Part shown: piece after piece, positions 1 to 11,580 of the stretch
How positions within the stretch are numbered: position 1 is the stretch's first letter
Layout: the number at the start of each line of letters is the position of its first letter
NCBI GenBank assembly: GCA_032622095.1
Contig: CP136066.1
Location: 118,317,319 to 118,381,318, forward strand
Length of the DNA stretch: 64,000 bases
Direction: 5' to 3'
From: Siphonodentalium dalli
Lineage: Eukaryota; Mollusca; Scaphopoda; Gadilida; Siphonodentaliidae
Notes under the pieces: generated by a model
What the model saw: only the letters and a program-made list of their open reading frames with translations
Databases searched by the model: none
What the model was told of the DNA's origin: nothing
Translations under genes and position numbers: made by a program

Positions 1-1416
1 CACAAATTTTTCTAATTGATTTCAAGGCTTTATCACCACTATCAAAAAGTTCATTATATTTGGGGACTTCCGAGTCAAACGACGATTTATCTGGTATAAT
101 ACGATCTTCTGATATGTTAGCAGATTTGTATATAAGAGATTCTTGGTCTGTGGTCGATGACTTTATTGCAAATTTAACTGCACGAGATATGGCATCATAC
201 ACAATAGGATATCTACCAAGTTCTGCTCGCACCGCGTGATTCGATGCCATACGATTTACACCAAGTGCATATTTACAAAAGCGTATGTGAGTTGTTTCAC
301 ACGGCACGGTTTCAAGATTGTTCAGATTCATGTCGGATGCCCATACTTCACAACCATAAAGTGCAATTGGTTTGATGAGCTTATCGAAGAGCGTGTTCCA
401 AACGCTGATTGAATATATATAATTTTGTCTTAAAGATTTAATCAGTGCATACATTGCCTTCATGCTTTTATTATGGACATCAAGTTGCGCCTTTTTAAAT
501 GATCCATTGGCACAAAAAGTAATGCCCAGGTAAGTATATTCTTTGACAATACCGACCGATGAATCACCTATTTTGAATGAGATATCGTTTCGACTTTTTC
601 CGTTCTGAAATACTATGCACTTTGTCTTCTCCGTATTAATTGTTAACCTATTCCGATTTACATATTTGTGTATTTTTTGTAAACAGTTTTGCAAACCATG
701 CTGTGACTCTGATACCAAAACAAGATCATCGGCAAAGATAATGTGATTAATAAAGGTATCACCAACCTCTATAGGGGCACACGACTTGTCAAAACCATTT
801 GATACATCGTCTACAAAAATATTGAAAAGTGTGGGGGATAGAATTGGGGGATAGAATATATCCCTGTCATACCCCAATATTTGATAGCATTTTTGGCCTA
901 ACACCGTCTCGAGTCTGTGTCATATAATAGCTAGAATTGTACATTGACTTTAGTATATGGAGTTATTCCTATATTACTAACTTTCTGGAATAAAATATCC
1001 CTGTCCACGGAATCAAACGCCTTTCGGAAGTCTATAAATGCTGCGTAAAGTTGTTTTGATTGCTTTCGGTATCTGGTTATCATTGTTTTCAAAATGAAGG
1101 CGCTATCAACAGTACTTTTGTTTTTACGGAAGCAAAATTGGTTTTCACTGATCAAATTGTTTTCTTCTAAGAATGCCGTAATCCGTTTGTTAATTATTTT
1201 ATTGAACAATTTCCCAAGCGAGCTACTAAGAGCAATAGCTCTATAGTTATTGTGGTCGGTACGGTCCCCTTTCTTGTGGATCGGTTTGAGAACAGATTCG
1301 CTCCAAGAGACGGATAATGGGATGATTGGTACACAGCATTGAAGAGTCGTGTAACATCATCAATTAAGATTGGAATAATCGTTTTGAGTAATTCATTACG
1401 GATCCCGTCTTTACCC
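1..1416 (-). pseudogene. LINE reverse transcriptase, 3' part, broken
   Basis: Reading the minus strand from 1416 to 1 gives a non-LTR reverse transcriptase. Visible blocks are a GIRNELLK stretch near 1400, KPIHKKGD near 1275, FRKNKSTVDSAF near 1120, the first catalytic block AAFIDFRKAFDSVD near 1035, LSPTLFNIFVDDV near 815 and the catalytic FADD box near 735. A long open stretch typical of the RT thumb and C-terminal region then runs off the window. Breaks: a frameshift near 1335; a TGA in the GV-R-QG block near 865; and a 13-bp tandem duplication near 840-860 that shifts frame. The enzyme would copy its own RNA at a nicked target. This is the third part of one element also seen at 6770-7444 and 10852-11580. 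The family (CR1/L2/Jockey-like) is not resolved. Confidence 0.88.
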
Positions 1417-2859
1417 AGTCTGGAGTAAACTACATACCCACATATAAAAAATAGTGGGTCTGGCGACCTTTCGTTCAGTTTTCATTTCCCAAACCCGGGA
1501 TTCCTTGTAATTACCGCCAATCAAAACTTAGCTCTAAGAAATGTGTGCCCCAATAAAAAAAACTAGTAACATGTCACGAGCTCTTGGTGTGGAAATTCCG
1601 AAGGTGTGGCTAAACCCATATAAAAATCCCCCTTGGTGTCACCTTGGTGAAACCATGGCTTCACCAAGGTACCACCTTGGTTCACCATGTTGACATCTTG
1701 GTTCACCATGGTGGTAGCACAGTAAAGTGGCATCACGGTGAAAACACCACGGTGGTACCAAGTTTTTGCACCAAGGTGAAACCATGGTGGCACCAAGGTG
1801 GTACCACGGTGGTAGCACACTAAAGTTTTTGTACCAAGGTAAAACCATGGTGGGACCAAACCCGACCAAGGTATCACCATGATGGTAGCACAGTAAAGTT
1901 GTTCTACCAAGGTGACACCAATGTATCACCACGGTGGTAGCACAGTAATTTTTTTTTTACCAAGGTGAACCATGGTCTCACCAAGTATAACCACGGTGGT
2001 ATCACAGCACCAGTGAAGTTTTCAATCAAGGTACCACTATTACATTTCACTGTGACCTTCAACCACAATGCTATTTACCATGTTGTGGGTCTCGTGCATC
2101 TACAATGGTATTTACATGCTTCGATTAATTTATTATTTACAATATATACAATGGTATATGGTGAGTCATTAATTGTTTATAACATGCTGCCATATTGTAC
2201 CAATATACGTAGCTTGTCACAGCATACATGTAGCAGGTTTACATACTACAGCACATTACTATTCTACTGCATTGTCAATAGTTGTATATGTAATGCTGTA
2301 TCCCATAATATAAGAATGTTTAGATCGAGGTGAAGATATTATTAATTATTATAAATGATATCTCAGTTATAACTTTTAGCGAACAAACGTATATAATGTA
2401 ATAATTAATAGGAATATGTTTTAGTATGGAATAAATATATAAACTGAATGGAGTTGTTTGGAAGACTTTGTTTACCTTTAATACATCTTTTATAATGTTA
2501 TAATTTAGTACTGTTTGCTTCCAACACAACAGGCAATATTTATCAATATGTACAATTTACATCTCACAATTACGTATTTTAGATATTTCCACAATTATGA
2601 CTCTTTTCGGGGAAAAACAGCTCTGGTTTGAAAATCTAAGATGTACGGTACACAGATACGTTATTCATTTTCCGGAAGGTTTACATGGGCTCGCATTGTC
2701 CTCCTGGAGTCCATATCTGGTCTGGTACTTCGTGGAATACCTGTTTCAATAGTGATGATATAATATGCTCACTTTTTGTAAAATTCAACTTCGGTCAAAC
2801 TGGCCGAAATATATTTTAACAGTGTTTATTGGCGGTGCGTATATCCTTACATGCAATAG

Positions 2860-2975
2860 AGTCATATTCATTCATCATATTCATTCCGTCATATTCGTTC
2901 GTCATATTCATGCATCATATTCATTCCGTCACTCCGTTTGTCACATTTAGTCATCGTAATTTTTCATATTCATTC
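2860..2975. repeat. Short tandem repeat, TCATATTCATTC type
   Basis: Several degenerate units of 17-22 bp built from TCATATTCATTC and CGTCATA follow one another. No coding signal. Confidence 0.6.
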
Positions 2976-3644
2976 AAGTTCATGTTAATGTTCTTATGTT
3001 TTTATTCTTGTTATCAAAGAAATAAATAATTATCACTACTATACCCAACTATCCAATCTCTCTCATGGCCACCCTCAGAGAGAAATAGAGAGAAAGAGGG
3101 AGATAAAGAGAGAGAGAACGCAAGCAAAAAACACACCAAAGAAAAACAACTTAAATAAGGCATTATGGTACGAGGTTTATAGTACGAAATTGTGCTTCCG
3201 GTTTACGACCCATGTGCGTTTTGTTGTTCGAGTAAACTTTTCTTGTTTTAGATCGTTTTAGCAAATAATTGGACCTAACTTGCTTCTTAATAACCTGGAA
3301 TATTGTTAGCACTGTCTGGATTATGTTTGTATATGAAAGGGACAAGATGTTATAATTAGTTCAGTGCTACCTGGCTACTGCTAGTGGGATTACACTTGAC
3401 CAGTGTTGACATGCACGACAATGTTGAGAATTTCAAAAGACAGATACTTCACAAAATTATAAACCGTCCAATTAACTCACAAGACTGACAAGAGTCAACC
3501 ACTGGTGACTGCTTACGAGACATACAATTATGTAGAATTAGTCGGAATTATGACGTCACAGATCAGTCATGCATGACTCATGCGTCACAAGTTTGTTGGC
3601 TACTAGTACAACATACAAGTACATGTAAAAAGAACGATGGATCA

Positions 3645-4080
3645 TATTCTTCAATTTTCATCGAAACATGATTTGAGAACCATGTCGCCATGACATATCG
3701 CCCAGTTACGGAGTCTGCTATTATTTTGATCGGAACGCCGGTGATGCTGTGATATTGAAATTTGTTGAGATATATTTATGACGGATAATCTCGGAGATAC
3801 GGATCCAATCCTGGGACACACATTATCACTGAATCCATGACAAGATTTTAGTAACGTACTACAGCTATTTTTCAATTTTCCTGTTTGCAACGTGATTTGA
3901 GAACCATGCCGCATGACATATCGCCCAGTTACGGAGTCTGCTATTCTTATGACGCTGTGATATTGTTGAGATATATTTATGAAATGACGGATAATCTCGG
4001 AGATACGGATCTAATTCTGGGACACACATTACTAGTAATACTGAATCCATCACAAGCTTTTAGTAACGTGCTACAGCTAT
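3645..4080. repeat. Direct duplication, ~220-bp period, two copies
   Basis: The segment starting TTCAATTTTC at about 3651 returns at about 3871 with shared blocks (CCCAGTTACGGAGTCTGCTA, GATAATCTCGGAGATACGGA, TAGTAACGT.CTACAGCTAT). The copies differ by small deletions. No gene is recognised. Confidence 0.75.
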
Positions 4081-4212
4081 GTCATTTTATTGGTTTTAAA
4101 TTAAAAAAATCAATCTATTAAACGACCGACCGCAACTTAACCAAACTGTGTACACTTGTGGTTCCATTTGATCTGATTCGCCTCGCGAGATAAATGATAT
4201 CTTTGATATATT

Positions 4213-4401
4213 TATATATTTTGACGTGTATGGATAATTGTATAAACTTATAAAATATTCAGGTGTTTGACTGATGCCCAAACAAAAAACAATTATGCGC
4301 ACATCCGAATATTGTCCAAATATATATTTTTTTGTTTAGGTATCCGTCAAACACTTGAATATTTTATAAATTTAAGCAATAGGCAATACACGTCAAAAAC
4401 T
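4213..4401. repeat. Hairpin, ~70-bp arms
   Basis: TTTTGACGTGTATGGATAAT near 4219 and onwards is repeated inverted at about 4328-4401 with few mismatches, around a short centre near 4309. It is a small fold-back element or end of one. Confidence 0.65.
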
Positions 4402-4726
4402 ACATGTACAAACTGTCCTCTGCGCCACTCCGCAGTTCTGAAAGACAAGCATATAGTAGACGACATTGTGTTTTACTCGGAAATTTTGGTGACGAAATTA
4501 GCGGTCACGTGACGGAGTTTTCCGGCCCTGAAAACAATAGAGACAATTTCAGTGATGACGAAACTCCCTGAGAACACAGGTTTTTTCAAATAAATAATAA
4601 TGCTAATTGTTGCTGCCATTCTCAAGGTGTATACTCGCAATGTTAACAACTTTGCTCTAATAAGTCTAAGATCTGTTATCAATGATCTTTAATTGTTCAT
4701 TACATTTAACACGAACATGCTGATCC

Positions 4727-5098
4727 CCAGGAGCTTGTAACGCGCTCCGCTATACACCATCCCACACCATACGCTAAACCTCATACAGTAGAGAAGGAGC
4801 ATGATGGCTGAATTTTCTGAAATGCATAGCAACTGAATTTTGATAAATAAAAGTTACTCGGCTCACTGGGAGTAATGCCGATGGTTGTTATCGATGCAAT
4901 CCGGTATCATCTGAAAGAAAAATCATTTTCATATCGATCACAACCATCGACATTACCCCCGATGAGCCGATAGTAACTTTTCTTGATTAAAATTCAGTTG
5001 ATATGCATTTCAGAACGTTAGCCATCGTACTCATGCATTCTCAGCATGAGCTTAATATGTGGGTGGGGTGTATAGCGGAGAGCATTAGAAGCTCCTGT
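4727..5098. repeat. Fold-back element, ~370 bp
   Basis: CAGGAGCTTGTAACGCGCTC at 4728 and GCATTAGAAGCTCCTG ending at 5098 are the outer ends. Inner blocks such as AAAGTTACTCGGCTC near 4849 and GAGCCGATAGTAACTTT near 4964 pair as well. The whole sequence can fold into one imperfect hairpin, as in fold-back MITEs. Confidence 0.7.
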
Positions 5099-5942
5099 GT
5101 GCAGATCGAACCACAGAACATTTAATAATTTACATGGCTGTGGATGGAATCTCATGAAATGGTAACATGTAGCAATATTGCAGTAAACTGCCATGGTTAA
5201 CCACAGTAAATTACCATGGTTAACAAGTGTAATCCACCACGTTAAACCAAAGTATAGCACCATGGTAAACCACAGTATACCACCATGGTAACACCACAGT
5301 AAACCACAGTATACCATCATGGTAACACCACGGTAAACCAAAGTATACCACCATGGTAACACCACGGTAAACCACAGTATACCACCATGATAACACCACG
5401 GTAAACCACAGTATACCATCATGGTAACACCACGATATACCACAGTATACCACCATGGTAACACCGCGGTGAACCATGGTAACACGACGGTAAACCACAG
5501 TATACCATCATGGTAACACCACTGTAAACCACAGTATACCATCATGGTAACACCACGGTAAACCTCAGTATACCATCATGGTAACACCACGGTAAACCAC
5601 AGTATACCACCATGGTAACACCACGGTAAACCACAGTACACCATCACGGTAACACCATGGTAAACCAAAGTATACCACCATGGTAACACCATGGTAAAAG
5701 AAAACCGATATATTTTGTCCACCCATCGTGGTGTCACCATGGTGGTTTACCAAGGTGGTTTACCACGGTGGTTTACCACCATGGTAACACCTCGGTAAAC
5801 CACCACGGTATTACCACCACGGTAAAACCATGGTAAACCACCATGGTGACACCACGATGGGTGGCCAAAATATCTCGTTTTTTTTACCATGGTTTACCGT
5901 GGTGTTTTACCATGGTGGCACCAAGGGGGATTTTTATATGGG

Positions 5943-6748
5943 AAGGTTGTTAAAATAGTATATGTGACGTCATGTTATACCGGAAGAGAAATTCACAAAT
6001 CGACAAATAAAGTAGATTGTTGACGAGCGGTCGAAAGTTTAAAATCAAGAATCACCGGAATTTGGATTGCAGGCAACTGTAATTTGGGTACAACTGGTAC
6101 AATCTTTGGAGCTAATAATACGGCTGTGTTAGGTCGGATGGGTTTCGGTAGCGTTGGTGGTAGAATTGTGTTGCTCTTCGCTCGTTTTGGCTGCGGTGGT
6201 GCTACTGTCGGTACTGGGGAACTGATAGATCGTTTTGTTATGTCAAGGTACTTTTTTTTAGTTCTGTATTTATTTTATCAGATAGTCCCGACATTCATGT
6301 ATTTTTGATTCGTGGCCGTTGATTTGTGTTATTTTTTGACAACATGGGCGACAAATCGCCTGGCCAATCTAAAAAATAATTTGTTCTGAGTCCAAGAAAT
6401 CCACATAAATTGACATTTTTTATAATTTCAAGTTGATCTGTCTTAGTTATTGTACATTTTATTTTTGATCCCGGAAGCTGTTTCCCTTTATTGTCAGTAA
6501 AACAACCGCCGAATGAAAAGTCACAAACCCTGCAAATATTCATAGAATCGGCTTCACAGGGTTGAAGCGGCCATGACGGCACTGGCACGTGACCATGTTT
6601 ACACCAGTCCTGTCAATCACAACTAATTTCAGATTTATATTTAGCGCGGTGTGACGTAATTTGGGGGAAGCCCGCAACCGTTCAGAAATGAAAAGTTGAT
6701 GGAAATGCAATAGACTCAGTATATATCAGTATGAATCTGAGTCTATGT
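5943..6748. other. No gene seen
   Basis: Unique-looking AT-rich sequence inside the 1417-6760 insertion. Reading frames are short and resemble nothing I know. Confidence 0.5.
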
Positions 6749-6769
6749 TTACATAGACTGGTCTTTACC

Positions 6770-7444
6770 AGGAGATTTTATATTCTTAATTTCTCGTAGT
6801 GCATTGATAATTTCCTTGTGCGTTATTTCTTCGTTATTAAGGTTGTGCTTAATTATCGGACCATCTTTATTGGGTACTGGTCTATCGTCGGTGGTAGCAC
6901 CAGCCCTGCCGAATAAGTCATTACAAAATGTGACTGCGCAATCTGAGTTGAGACTGTCAGTCATATAAGGACTGTTTGGTTTCTCTCAAATTATGTATAA
7001 TCTTCCTGTATTCGCTCGGATCAGATGCTTCTAGTGTGTTTATTTTTTCTTGGAGGGTTTGGTGAAAAAGTTTACGTTTGTATTTTAGTTCCCTTTTATA
7101 TGCCTTCTTAGCGACAAAGAACTAATTAATCAAGGATTTGTCAAATGGATTAGTTTTCATGTCACATACTATTGCTCTCATATTACCTTTGAGGGTTTTA
7201 CATGTCTCATCATACCATTTTCGTTTCTTTTTCAACTTTTTCTTATTACAACTAACTCGCTTTGAAGCCATTTCGTTAATTTTTGTCATAATGGCTGTGA
7301 ATTTGTCGACGGCCCTTTCCGTTCCCTTTTCATTGTTTTCGTACGTTTCTAATCTGAACATCATAAATTTGTTTTGAATGTCACTGTTATTAAAAGCTGT
7401 AATAGCTTTATTTGGGCTTTCATTGGTCCATTTCGGCGCATAAT
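6770..7444 (-). pseudogene. LINE linker between endonuclease and reverse transcriptase
   Basis: The minus strand encodes two open pieces. One at 7444-7122 has a YNYAPKWTNE block and a lysine-rich tract with WYDETCK. The other, from about 6964 down, ends in ITHKEIINALREIKNIKSPG. These are the usual features between the endonuclease and RT domains of APE-type LINEs. A frameshift or stop separates them near 7000-7100. The 3' side stops at the 9-bp target duplication at 6761 and continues in the RT at 1416. The 5' side stops at another insertion near 7445. It is a dead fragment. Confidence 0.8.
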
Positions 7445-7448
7445 TATA

Positions 7449-9326
7449 CTTCCATGGTGTAACCAAGGAAGTATATTGTTTTTCTATTGGGGCCGTTTTC
7501 CGTTTTATTGAAAATACTCAGAAACTAATTGGAGGAGGACCGTGAAATCTCTAGGGAACGTAGGCATCTAAGGGATACTGAAAATGAAGGTATCGCGATG
7601 TCGCCAGAACGCTTCGCCATGGAATTAAATTTAAATAAAAAATATTTTTCACTATTATTATTATTAAAATACTCAACACTTTTATAATCACTATATTTCG
7701 GAAAGTATGAGCAGTAGAAAACTAAAAGTTGGTAAGTATGTTGGGGCAAATGAGTTGTATGCCTTAGTCGCATAACGAATATTGTCCGCGCTTTCTTCGC
7801 AGAGTTATCTCCCCTTATACGAAAACATGTCATTTTATTATCTCGGAAATTATAAGGAGCAGAGCATCGAAAATTGGACCGTATGCACAACTCGATATGC
7901 CCTACAGACCAACGGCATCAAAACTTGTGTCCGAGATTTTCCTGAGGAGTTACCGCCCATAAAAATGGACAAACTATACACCAGGATGAATAAACCAATG
8001 TATTTTATTTTTTTTATTTTTTTTATTTTTATAAGTACAGAGCTCAAAAAATTTTATTGCATATTCCGAATTGGACGATAGATTCGGACTCGAATATACC
8101 GCTGAAAAATGTTTTTACCCAGTACTTTCCGCGTTACGGGGTACGGAAATATTGCGACTACTTTTCCCGCCAAATCCAAACCGGCTGGTTAAAGAGCAAA
8201 ATAATGTCGTAGCATGTACGTTGACATACTTTATGTACTTCCCAGAAGTTTGACGGCTATACTATAAATGTAACATGCCCAACGGAGAATGCGTGTCAGA
8301 GTGGGTTGAGACTTTAGGAAAATTCCACGAAATTTGCAAAGGGGGGGAAATTCAAACATCGAGATAATTTTTTTTAACGAGTACATCTGATGGCTAGTGT
8401 TCACGCGCATTCAGAGGGCGATTTTCTCATTTTCAGATGGAACGGTTTACTCGTGACAACGCTATATATCATAAATATGTATACTTCTGTAGTCTATCAC
8501 TAGCCGATTTTTAGCCCCAAATCCAAACGGGCTAATGTAGGAGCGAGTTTAATGCGGTGGTACGTAAGCCGGTATACTGTAGGTATGCTTCCAAAATGTG
8601 ACCTCTCTAATATAAACGCAACCTGCTCAAGTGAGTGTTTGTGTCGGTGGCTTCAGATTTGGCAAATTCCACCGAAGATCAAATGGGGAAAATTACTCCG
8701 AAAATCATATATTGAGATAAAAACTTTTCGATGAGTGCATGGATGTGATAAGTAGTATCTAAACGCAAGATTAGTACACTTTTTAATTATTTATATTGAA
8801 CGGTTTAACCCTGGTAGCGTATAACGTTGTAACGGGTGATATATATTACTCAAATTCAAACCCTCTATTCATGACGCAAATTCAAACGGATTACTATATA
8901 GGTATACTATATAGATATACTATATAGGTATGTCCGCTCTACTGTAAAAGTAACCTGTTGTCACGATTTGACATGTCCAAAACACTTCCCGGACAAAAGT
9001 TTTCCTAGGTATAAAATTTCGTCGAAATCCGTTCGTTTTACCCGATTTGACATTGAACTGATCATTTCGAAGGTCAATGTCAGGTCGGGGCCTCGGGGGT
9101 CACGACTTGACCCGCCCAAAAGACTCCCCAGACAAAAGTACCCCTATGTATCGAATTTCGTGGAAATCCGTCTGTTTTACCCGATTTGACCTTCGATATA
9201 TATTAAATTTAGAAATATCAATGCAAGTCCAACATCGGATCGTAAGGCACCAATATGCATTCGCACGAAGAGGAACACACATATACGCATAACACTCACA
9301 TGGGATGGGATGGAATACCATGGAAG
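7449..9326. mobile_element. Candidate insertion with 10-bp inverted ends
   Basis: CTTCCATGGT at 7449 and ACCATGGAAG ending at 9326 are inverse to each other. TATA is present on both outer sides (7445-7448 and 9327-9330). The piece separates two parts of the same LINE. The ends are short and half palindromic, so boundaries are uncertain. The interior has no gene, but holds a degenerate copy of the repeat seen at 53,690-54,117. Confidence 0.4.
8955..9200 (-). repeat. Degenerate repeat of the 53.7-54.1 kb Helitron family
   Basis: Blocks such as CCGGACAAAAGT, ATTTCGTCGAAATCCGT and GGTCACGACTTGACCCG match, in inverted orientation, the units at 53,690-54,117. Two units of ~140 bp are visible. It is probably an old Helitron fragment. 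Confidence 0.6.
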
Positions 9327-9330
9327 TATA

Positions 9331-9439
9331 TCTGATTCCATGGAATCTGACCTCTTGTTCTTTTTGTTATGCTTATAAATGTGTTCCTTTTCGTGCACAT
9401 TTACTGTCGAATAATATAGGTGCAGAGCCAACTGACTAT
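9331..9439 (-). pseudogene. Small LINE piece between two insertions
   Basis: When the 9440-10851 element is removed, the endonuclease frame ending SPNEYSDH continues in frame as SQLALHLYYSTVNVHEKEH into this piece. That suggests it is the stretch after the last endonuclease motif. It is short and I recognise no motif inside it, so the assignment rests on position and frame. Confidence 0.45.
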
Positions 9440-10851
9440 GGGTCTATTCTCATTGCACACGCGCGTGCGATTAATCGCAGCGTTTTTTAAGGTGCGTGTT
9501 AACATAACACAGAGCGATTCGTGATCAATTACCTTCCTCAAACAACCACGTCCTATTCGTGACCAATCATCTTATGCAATCAACCTCGTCATCGAGATAG
9601 CCGTTACAGAGAATGGCATGGTTCACTTGGTCACATATACTATCCGGGTACAGTCATTCTCATAACTGATGGGTGATCAAATAATAAATGAAGTACGGAA
9701 AGGAAATGGCTTGGAAAGAAGTTTCCAACGTTTAGCTAGCATCAGTGGTGATTTTTATAGAATTCAGTCCAATTATATTATCTGTCAGTCTCGCGCAACA
9801 CTGTACCCAAGATTGTGAATATATAGATTGATAGTAATGTGCCGTTTAGCATGTGAGATCACTGATGATAAGCCGCCAATGGCGATCAAATTGAAATCAA
9901 TCGCTCATGCATGCGAACAGCGCCCTGGCGACAGAATTCGACCTGAAACGATGCGTGTGTGACTCTTAAGGTCGAATTCTGAGTCCCATCACTTATTCTA
10001 TTTGAATGGTGGTTCGTCAATTATAGTACCGCGTTGTCGCTGTTGCCAGCGGCTATACAAATGAGCACTCGATGATGGGGGAGGGTGTCTGGAAAAAAGA
10101 ACGTTCATACACAGGGTTGAACATAAAATCCATCCCAACCATGGGTCTACTATCCTCCCTACATGCAAATCTATTTGTTTTTCTCCAAACAAATTGGGGT
10201 CTCATCCCCTCTATCCCCATAATTTTTACTGGATATCATATGTTTGAGTACAAATGTTTTAAATGAGCTTTATTCAGAAAGACGATTTTTGACAGACCTA
10301 GCTAACTATAAGGTAAAATGTTGAAAGATCTAATTCAACCACTTGAATCGTACACTTTTGATAATCTTGAGTGATAATAACAATTATATACATAAAACTC
10401 CTGTTATCTGGGTTGTGATCGTACTATATAGTGTTATATACGTTTCAAGCTGTATTAAAATATGCATATTTATGCCCAACTATACATGGAATTGAACCCT
10501 CTATTTCTAATTATAATTAGCTAGATATAATTGTGTCATCAAAACTTATGTCATTTTGATGGCATGGCTCGTTATACTCAACTTATACCTGAGTAAATCT
10601 AACTGAGGAAAATTAAAGTTAATGTGTCAGCATATATAGGCCTGTATGTGGTCACCCCAACCGAAAGTACTTTATCATCCTCCAACCTACCCTAGACCTG
10701 TGTATGAATGTGTTCGTCAGACCCCCACCCCTATTGGGGGAACTCTTAGCAGTGGGGGAAGGAGTGCCATCGAACACTGCACATAGAGAGCCGCTCGACC
10801 TTAAAAAACGCTGCGATTAATCGCACGCGCGTGTGCAACGAGAATAGACCC
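9440..10851. mobile_element. DNA transposon with 54-bp inverted ends and TAT duplication
   Basis: The end GGGTCTATTCTC at 9440-9493 is repeated inverted at 10798-10851 with a single mismatch over 54 bp. TAT lies outside both ends (9437-9439 and 10852-10854), and removing the insert restores a LINE frame. A 3-bp duplication is what Harbinger-type or CACTA elements make. No transposase is visible in the 1.4-kb interior, so it is a non-autonomous element. Confidence 0.8.
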
Positions 10852-11580
10852 TATGATCTGAATATTCATTCGGTGATTTAATGCAAAAATAAGCAACGTC
10901 TGAATAATATCGTTCAGAAATTAGAACATAGTCAACAACGCTACATCCATTGTACTGATAGCTCGTGAAATTACCAAGAAGATCCCCCGTTGTTCTTCCA
11001 TTTACAATACGCAAAGATGAAGATTTGCATAGCGAGATAAGATGTCGACCAAACGAATTAGTCTGTGCATCCAAGTTTTCTCGAGGGATTACATCATCTA
11101 TTTTATAATCTTTTGGCAAAAGGACATATTTATCACTGTCATCTGCAACAAAGTCCATCATTTTTCCTGTTTGCGCATTGAAGTCACCACTAAAAATGAC
11201 CATGTCGCTTTGTTGATATCTACTCAACAATAGTTCAATAGACGTAAACGTTGTTTCTTGTTGTTCACTATTTTTCCAATATGATGAGTTTATTGGAGGA
11301 ATGTATGCTGAAATGAACACAACTTTATATTTTATATTGACGATTTCTCCATTGAATCAACTGCTATAGCATAATCGCCCAATCGATGTATTTTATCGAT
11401 TCATTTCATGTATTGTTGACGGCAGTAAAACGCGATACCACCTTTCACCAACTCATTGGAGTTTCTACTAGTTTCAATACAATGGTATCCTGATATTTGG
11501 ATCTCAGATGCATCTTTTGCTAACGCTGATCATTTTCTAACGCTGACATATTTGTGCAATACCAGATACAAAATAAACGC
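10852..11580 (-). pseudogene. LINE APE-type endonuclease domain
   Basis: The minus strand from about 11,545 gives EIQISGYHCIET and GGIAFYC, then FISAYIPPINSSY near 11,300, the metal-binding IFSGDFNAQTG near 11,190, NGRTTGDLLGNFTS near 11,000, SVVDYVLIS near 10,930 and the terminal SDH at 10,855. These are the ordered motifs of the apurinic-like endonuclease that nicks the target for a non-LTR retrotransposon. There are frame breaks near 11,325-11,400. The 5' end of the element is missing. It belongs with the pieces at 9331-9439, 6770-7444 and 1-1416. Confidence 0.85.

Larger units (their letters stand above)
1617..5942. repeat. Inner inverted repeat flanked by ACCATGGT-type arrays
   Basis: CCCATATAAAAATCCCCC at 1617 is repeated inverted as GGGGGATTTTTATATGGG ending at 5942. 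Just inside both ends lie minisatellites of short units (ACCATGGT, ACCACGGTGGT, ACCATGGTAACACCACGGTA) at about 1630-2035 and 5165-5935. The arrangement looks like a fold-back element with variable subterminal repeats nested in the larger insertion. No clear target duplication was found. The long reading frames here only reflect the period of the arrays. Confidence 0.6.
1417..6760. mobile_element. Non-autonomous DNA transposon with 9-bp target duplication
   Basis: The ends are CAGTCTGGAGTAAAC at 1417 and its imperfect inverse GTTTACATAGACTG ending at 6760. They are flanked by the direct repeat GTCTTTACC at 1408-1416 and 6761-6769. Removing the insert joins the LINE fragments on both sides within a SPGKDGIRN block, so the boundaries are supported independently. 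A 9-bp duplication fits Mutator-like elements (hAT makes 8). No transposase is visible; the interior is arrays and hairpins. It is either a large non-autonomous element or one built up by nested insertions. Confidence 0.75.

Noticed and set aside
5018-5753. Frames rich in W, Y and V over the ACCATGGT array
   Set aside because: Repeat translation (VLPWWYTVVYRG type), no protein family.
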